Below, piece after piece: positions 62,833 to 64,000 of a stretch of 64,000 bases of DNA. Source of the DNA: Actinoallomurus purpureus. GTDB taxonomy: Bacteria; Actinomycetota; Actinomycetes; Streptosporangiales; Streptosporangiaceae. The position numbers and the translations under genes were made by a program. Location of the stretch: contig NZ_JAMXMY010000018.1 in the NCBI RefSeq assembly GCF_024055795.1, positions 124,001 through 188,000 on the forward strand. Reading direction: 5' to 3'. Every line of letters starts with the position of its first letter. The first letter of the stretch is position 1. The notes under the pieces were generated by a model. The model saw only the letters and a program-made list of their open reading frames with translations, made no database searches and had not been told where the DNA came from.

Positions 62833-64000
62833 ATGGCCGCTTCACAAGACGACGCCCGCGGAATCGACTTCTGGGCCAGCCTGGGCATCGATGGGGACGA
62901 CTCCGACCCGCGGGACGCAAAGGGATCGCGAGGCAAGTCCAAGACGCGCAAGGAGGCCGCTTCTGCTCAGCGGGTCGCATCGGCGGGCGATGCGGCGGCC
63001 GAGGCGGCGCCCGCGCAGGGCGCGATCGCCGAACGGTCCTCTTCGGTGAGGCAGAAGAGGCCCAGGCGGAAGGCTCCCACCAAGCAGATCGTGATCGATC
63101 CGGAGGCCACGGTACGGGAGGGCCAGGAGGAATGGGCCGCGATGTTCGAGGCCTGGAACCCGTCGGGTCAGGATGCCTCTTCCGAGCGGGCCACCGTCAA
63201 GGCCGTGCCGCCCGCCGCAACGGCCGGGACGGCACGCCAGGAAGCCCCGGTAGCCCCGGTAGCCCCGAACCCACCAGCGCCCATGGGACCGCCTGCGCGG
63301 GGGACCTCGAAAAAGCCCGCGCCAGAGCAAGCGCCTGAAACCCGCGCAACGCCGATCACGCCGCAGCGTGGTTCGCACCAAGTGGAACCGGCGCCAGAGC
63401 ACCGGCGAGCCGACGCGGCGCCGAAGAAATCGGCGTCGAATCTGGTTGCAGCGCCGGAACCGAAGGCACCGTCCGCATCGACGCAGGACCCACAGCCGGC
63501 AGCCCGGCCGAGTTCCGCCCCGCAGATGCACCGCAGCCCCCAAAGCCATGAGGAGACGCCCACACCGGTCAGGTACGAGTCACAGACGTCGGCGCTGGCG
63601 CCACAGACGTTTCCGCGAACCGAATCGCGCCGTCCGACGCAGCAGGCCGAGTACCCACCCGGCGTGCCGCAGTACTCCATGGTGACGCATGCTCACGAGC
63701 CGGCGCCCCAGATGGGAGCCCTGCTGGGCGCCCTGCTGAACGGCTGGCGGGACCTCGCCGAACTGTGGCGCGACGAGCGCGTCCACGAGGTGCACATCCG
63801 TGGCACCAAGGTGATGATCGTTGGCACGCTCGGTGTCTACTCGATGCCCGATCTCGGCAACCTGGGCGATGCCCACGAAGCCGTCCAGGCGATGGCACAG
63901 GCGGGGGCCCGGGTCAGCCGCGTCGGTGACTCGATCGTGGCGTCCCGGCGGCATCAAGTGGGCCCCGACCCGGCCTCGCTCGTCACGGCCGGCGTCCTCA
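62833..64000 (+). CDS. CpaF/VirB11-type secretion ATPase, N-terminal part (runs off the window)
   Basis: ATG 62833 opens a frame still open at the window edge (389 codons visible). Residues ~1-285 are a disordered Pro/Ala/Ser/Arg-rich region. From ~290 the N-terminal domain of type II/IV secretion ATPases begins (ALLNGWRDLAELWRDERVHE, VHIRGTKVMIVGTLGVYSM). The Walker A and B parts must lie beyond 64000. The pairing with the CpaE-like gene upstream is the Tad/Flp pilus motor arrangement. In VirB11 proteins the ATPase switches the channel between pilus assembly and substrate transport. Family call rests on the first ~90 residues of the domain. Confidence 0.75.
   Translation, partial: MAASQDDARGIDFWASLGIDGDDSDPRDAKGSRGKSKTRKEAASAQRVASAGDAAAEAAPAQGAIAERSSSVRQKRPRRKAPTKQIVIDPEATVREGQEEWAAMFEAWNPSGQDASSERATVKAVPPAATAGTARQEAPVAPVAPNPPAPMGPPARGTSKKPAPEQAPETRATPITPQRGSHQVEPAPEHRRADAAPKKSASNLVAAPEPKAPSASTQDPQPAARPSSAPQMHRSPQSHEETPTPVRYESQTSALAPQTFPRTESRRPTQQAEYPPGVPQYSMVTHAHEPAPQMGALLGALLNGWRDLAELWRDERVHEVHIRGTKVMIVGTLGVYSMPDLGNLGDAHEAVQAMAQAGARVSRVGDSIVASRRHQVGPDPASLVTAGVL

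Overview
This window comes from a high-GC actinomycete, probably a filamentous one of the Streptosporangiales/Streptomycetales type (order not certain). The evidence is the strong G/C bias at third codon positions, GTG and TTG starts, a rifampicin monooxygenase, actinobacterial adaptor/MacB efflux genes, Pkn2-like kinases, DUF6247 and DUF7144 proteins, and many relics of actinomycete integrases.

Layout. 0.2-9.6 kb is a worn accessory region: a rifampicin monooxygenase fused to the head of another gene, a GT2 glycosyltransferase, a secreted S33 peptidase, a Phd/VapC toxin-antitoxin pair, and the ghost of an integrated element. The ghost lies between two copies of the tRNA-Phe 3' half (7.35-9.35 kb) and contains a broken tyrosine integrase and a broken RelE-like toxin. 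A tRNA-Phe/Asp/Glu cluster follows. 9.7-15.7 kb looks like stable chromosome: metallophosphoesterase, zincin, MFS transporter, PspC, glutaryl-CoA dehydrogenase, DUF7144 protein, tRNA-Lys. 15.7-34.8 kb alternates intact genes (tandem-Lrp regulator with a divergent SDR, trypsin-like protease, Ser/Thr kinase with PP2C phosphatase, TetR with a divergent aldo/keto reductase, MBL hydrolase, SDR, LtrA, secreted esterase, AbiEii-type toxin pair) with truncated or chimeric relics (VOC, TetR, Tn3 transposase, YCII/SDR, kinase, PadR, ROK).

34.9-40.7 kb is an export system: histidine kinase, lipoprotein, HlyD-like adaptor with a peptidoglycan-binding domain, MacB-type ATPase and permease on the minus strand, with a divergent OmpR-type regulator. 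40.7-41.8 kb holds three tiny genes: two peptides of 32-33 residues and a lipoprotein with a His-His-His-Val-Val-Thr repeat tail.

42.6-64 kb, open at the right edge, is a large envelope-spanning secretion or conjugation locus in four transcription blocks: VirD4-like coupling ATPase, VirB2-like small membrane protein, TcpC/VirB8-like protein, PrgI-like membrane protein, a giant lytic transglycosylase/NlpC-P60 hydrolase, a VirB6/TrbL-like protein with a very long tail, a VirB4 ATPase, a CpaE-like ParA ATPase and the start of a CpaF/VirB11-type ATPase. AIM24, NERD and a small membrane protein are translationally coupled or tightly spaced behind the VirD4 gene. No relaxase or integrase is visible beside it. 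The locus therefore looks like a hybrid of a Gram-positive type IV secretion channel and the cytoplasmic module of Tad pili, and it is the most interesting system here.
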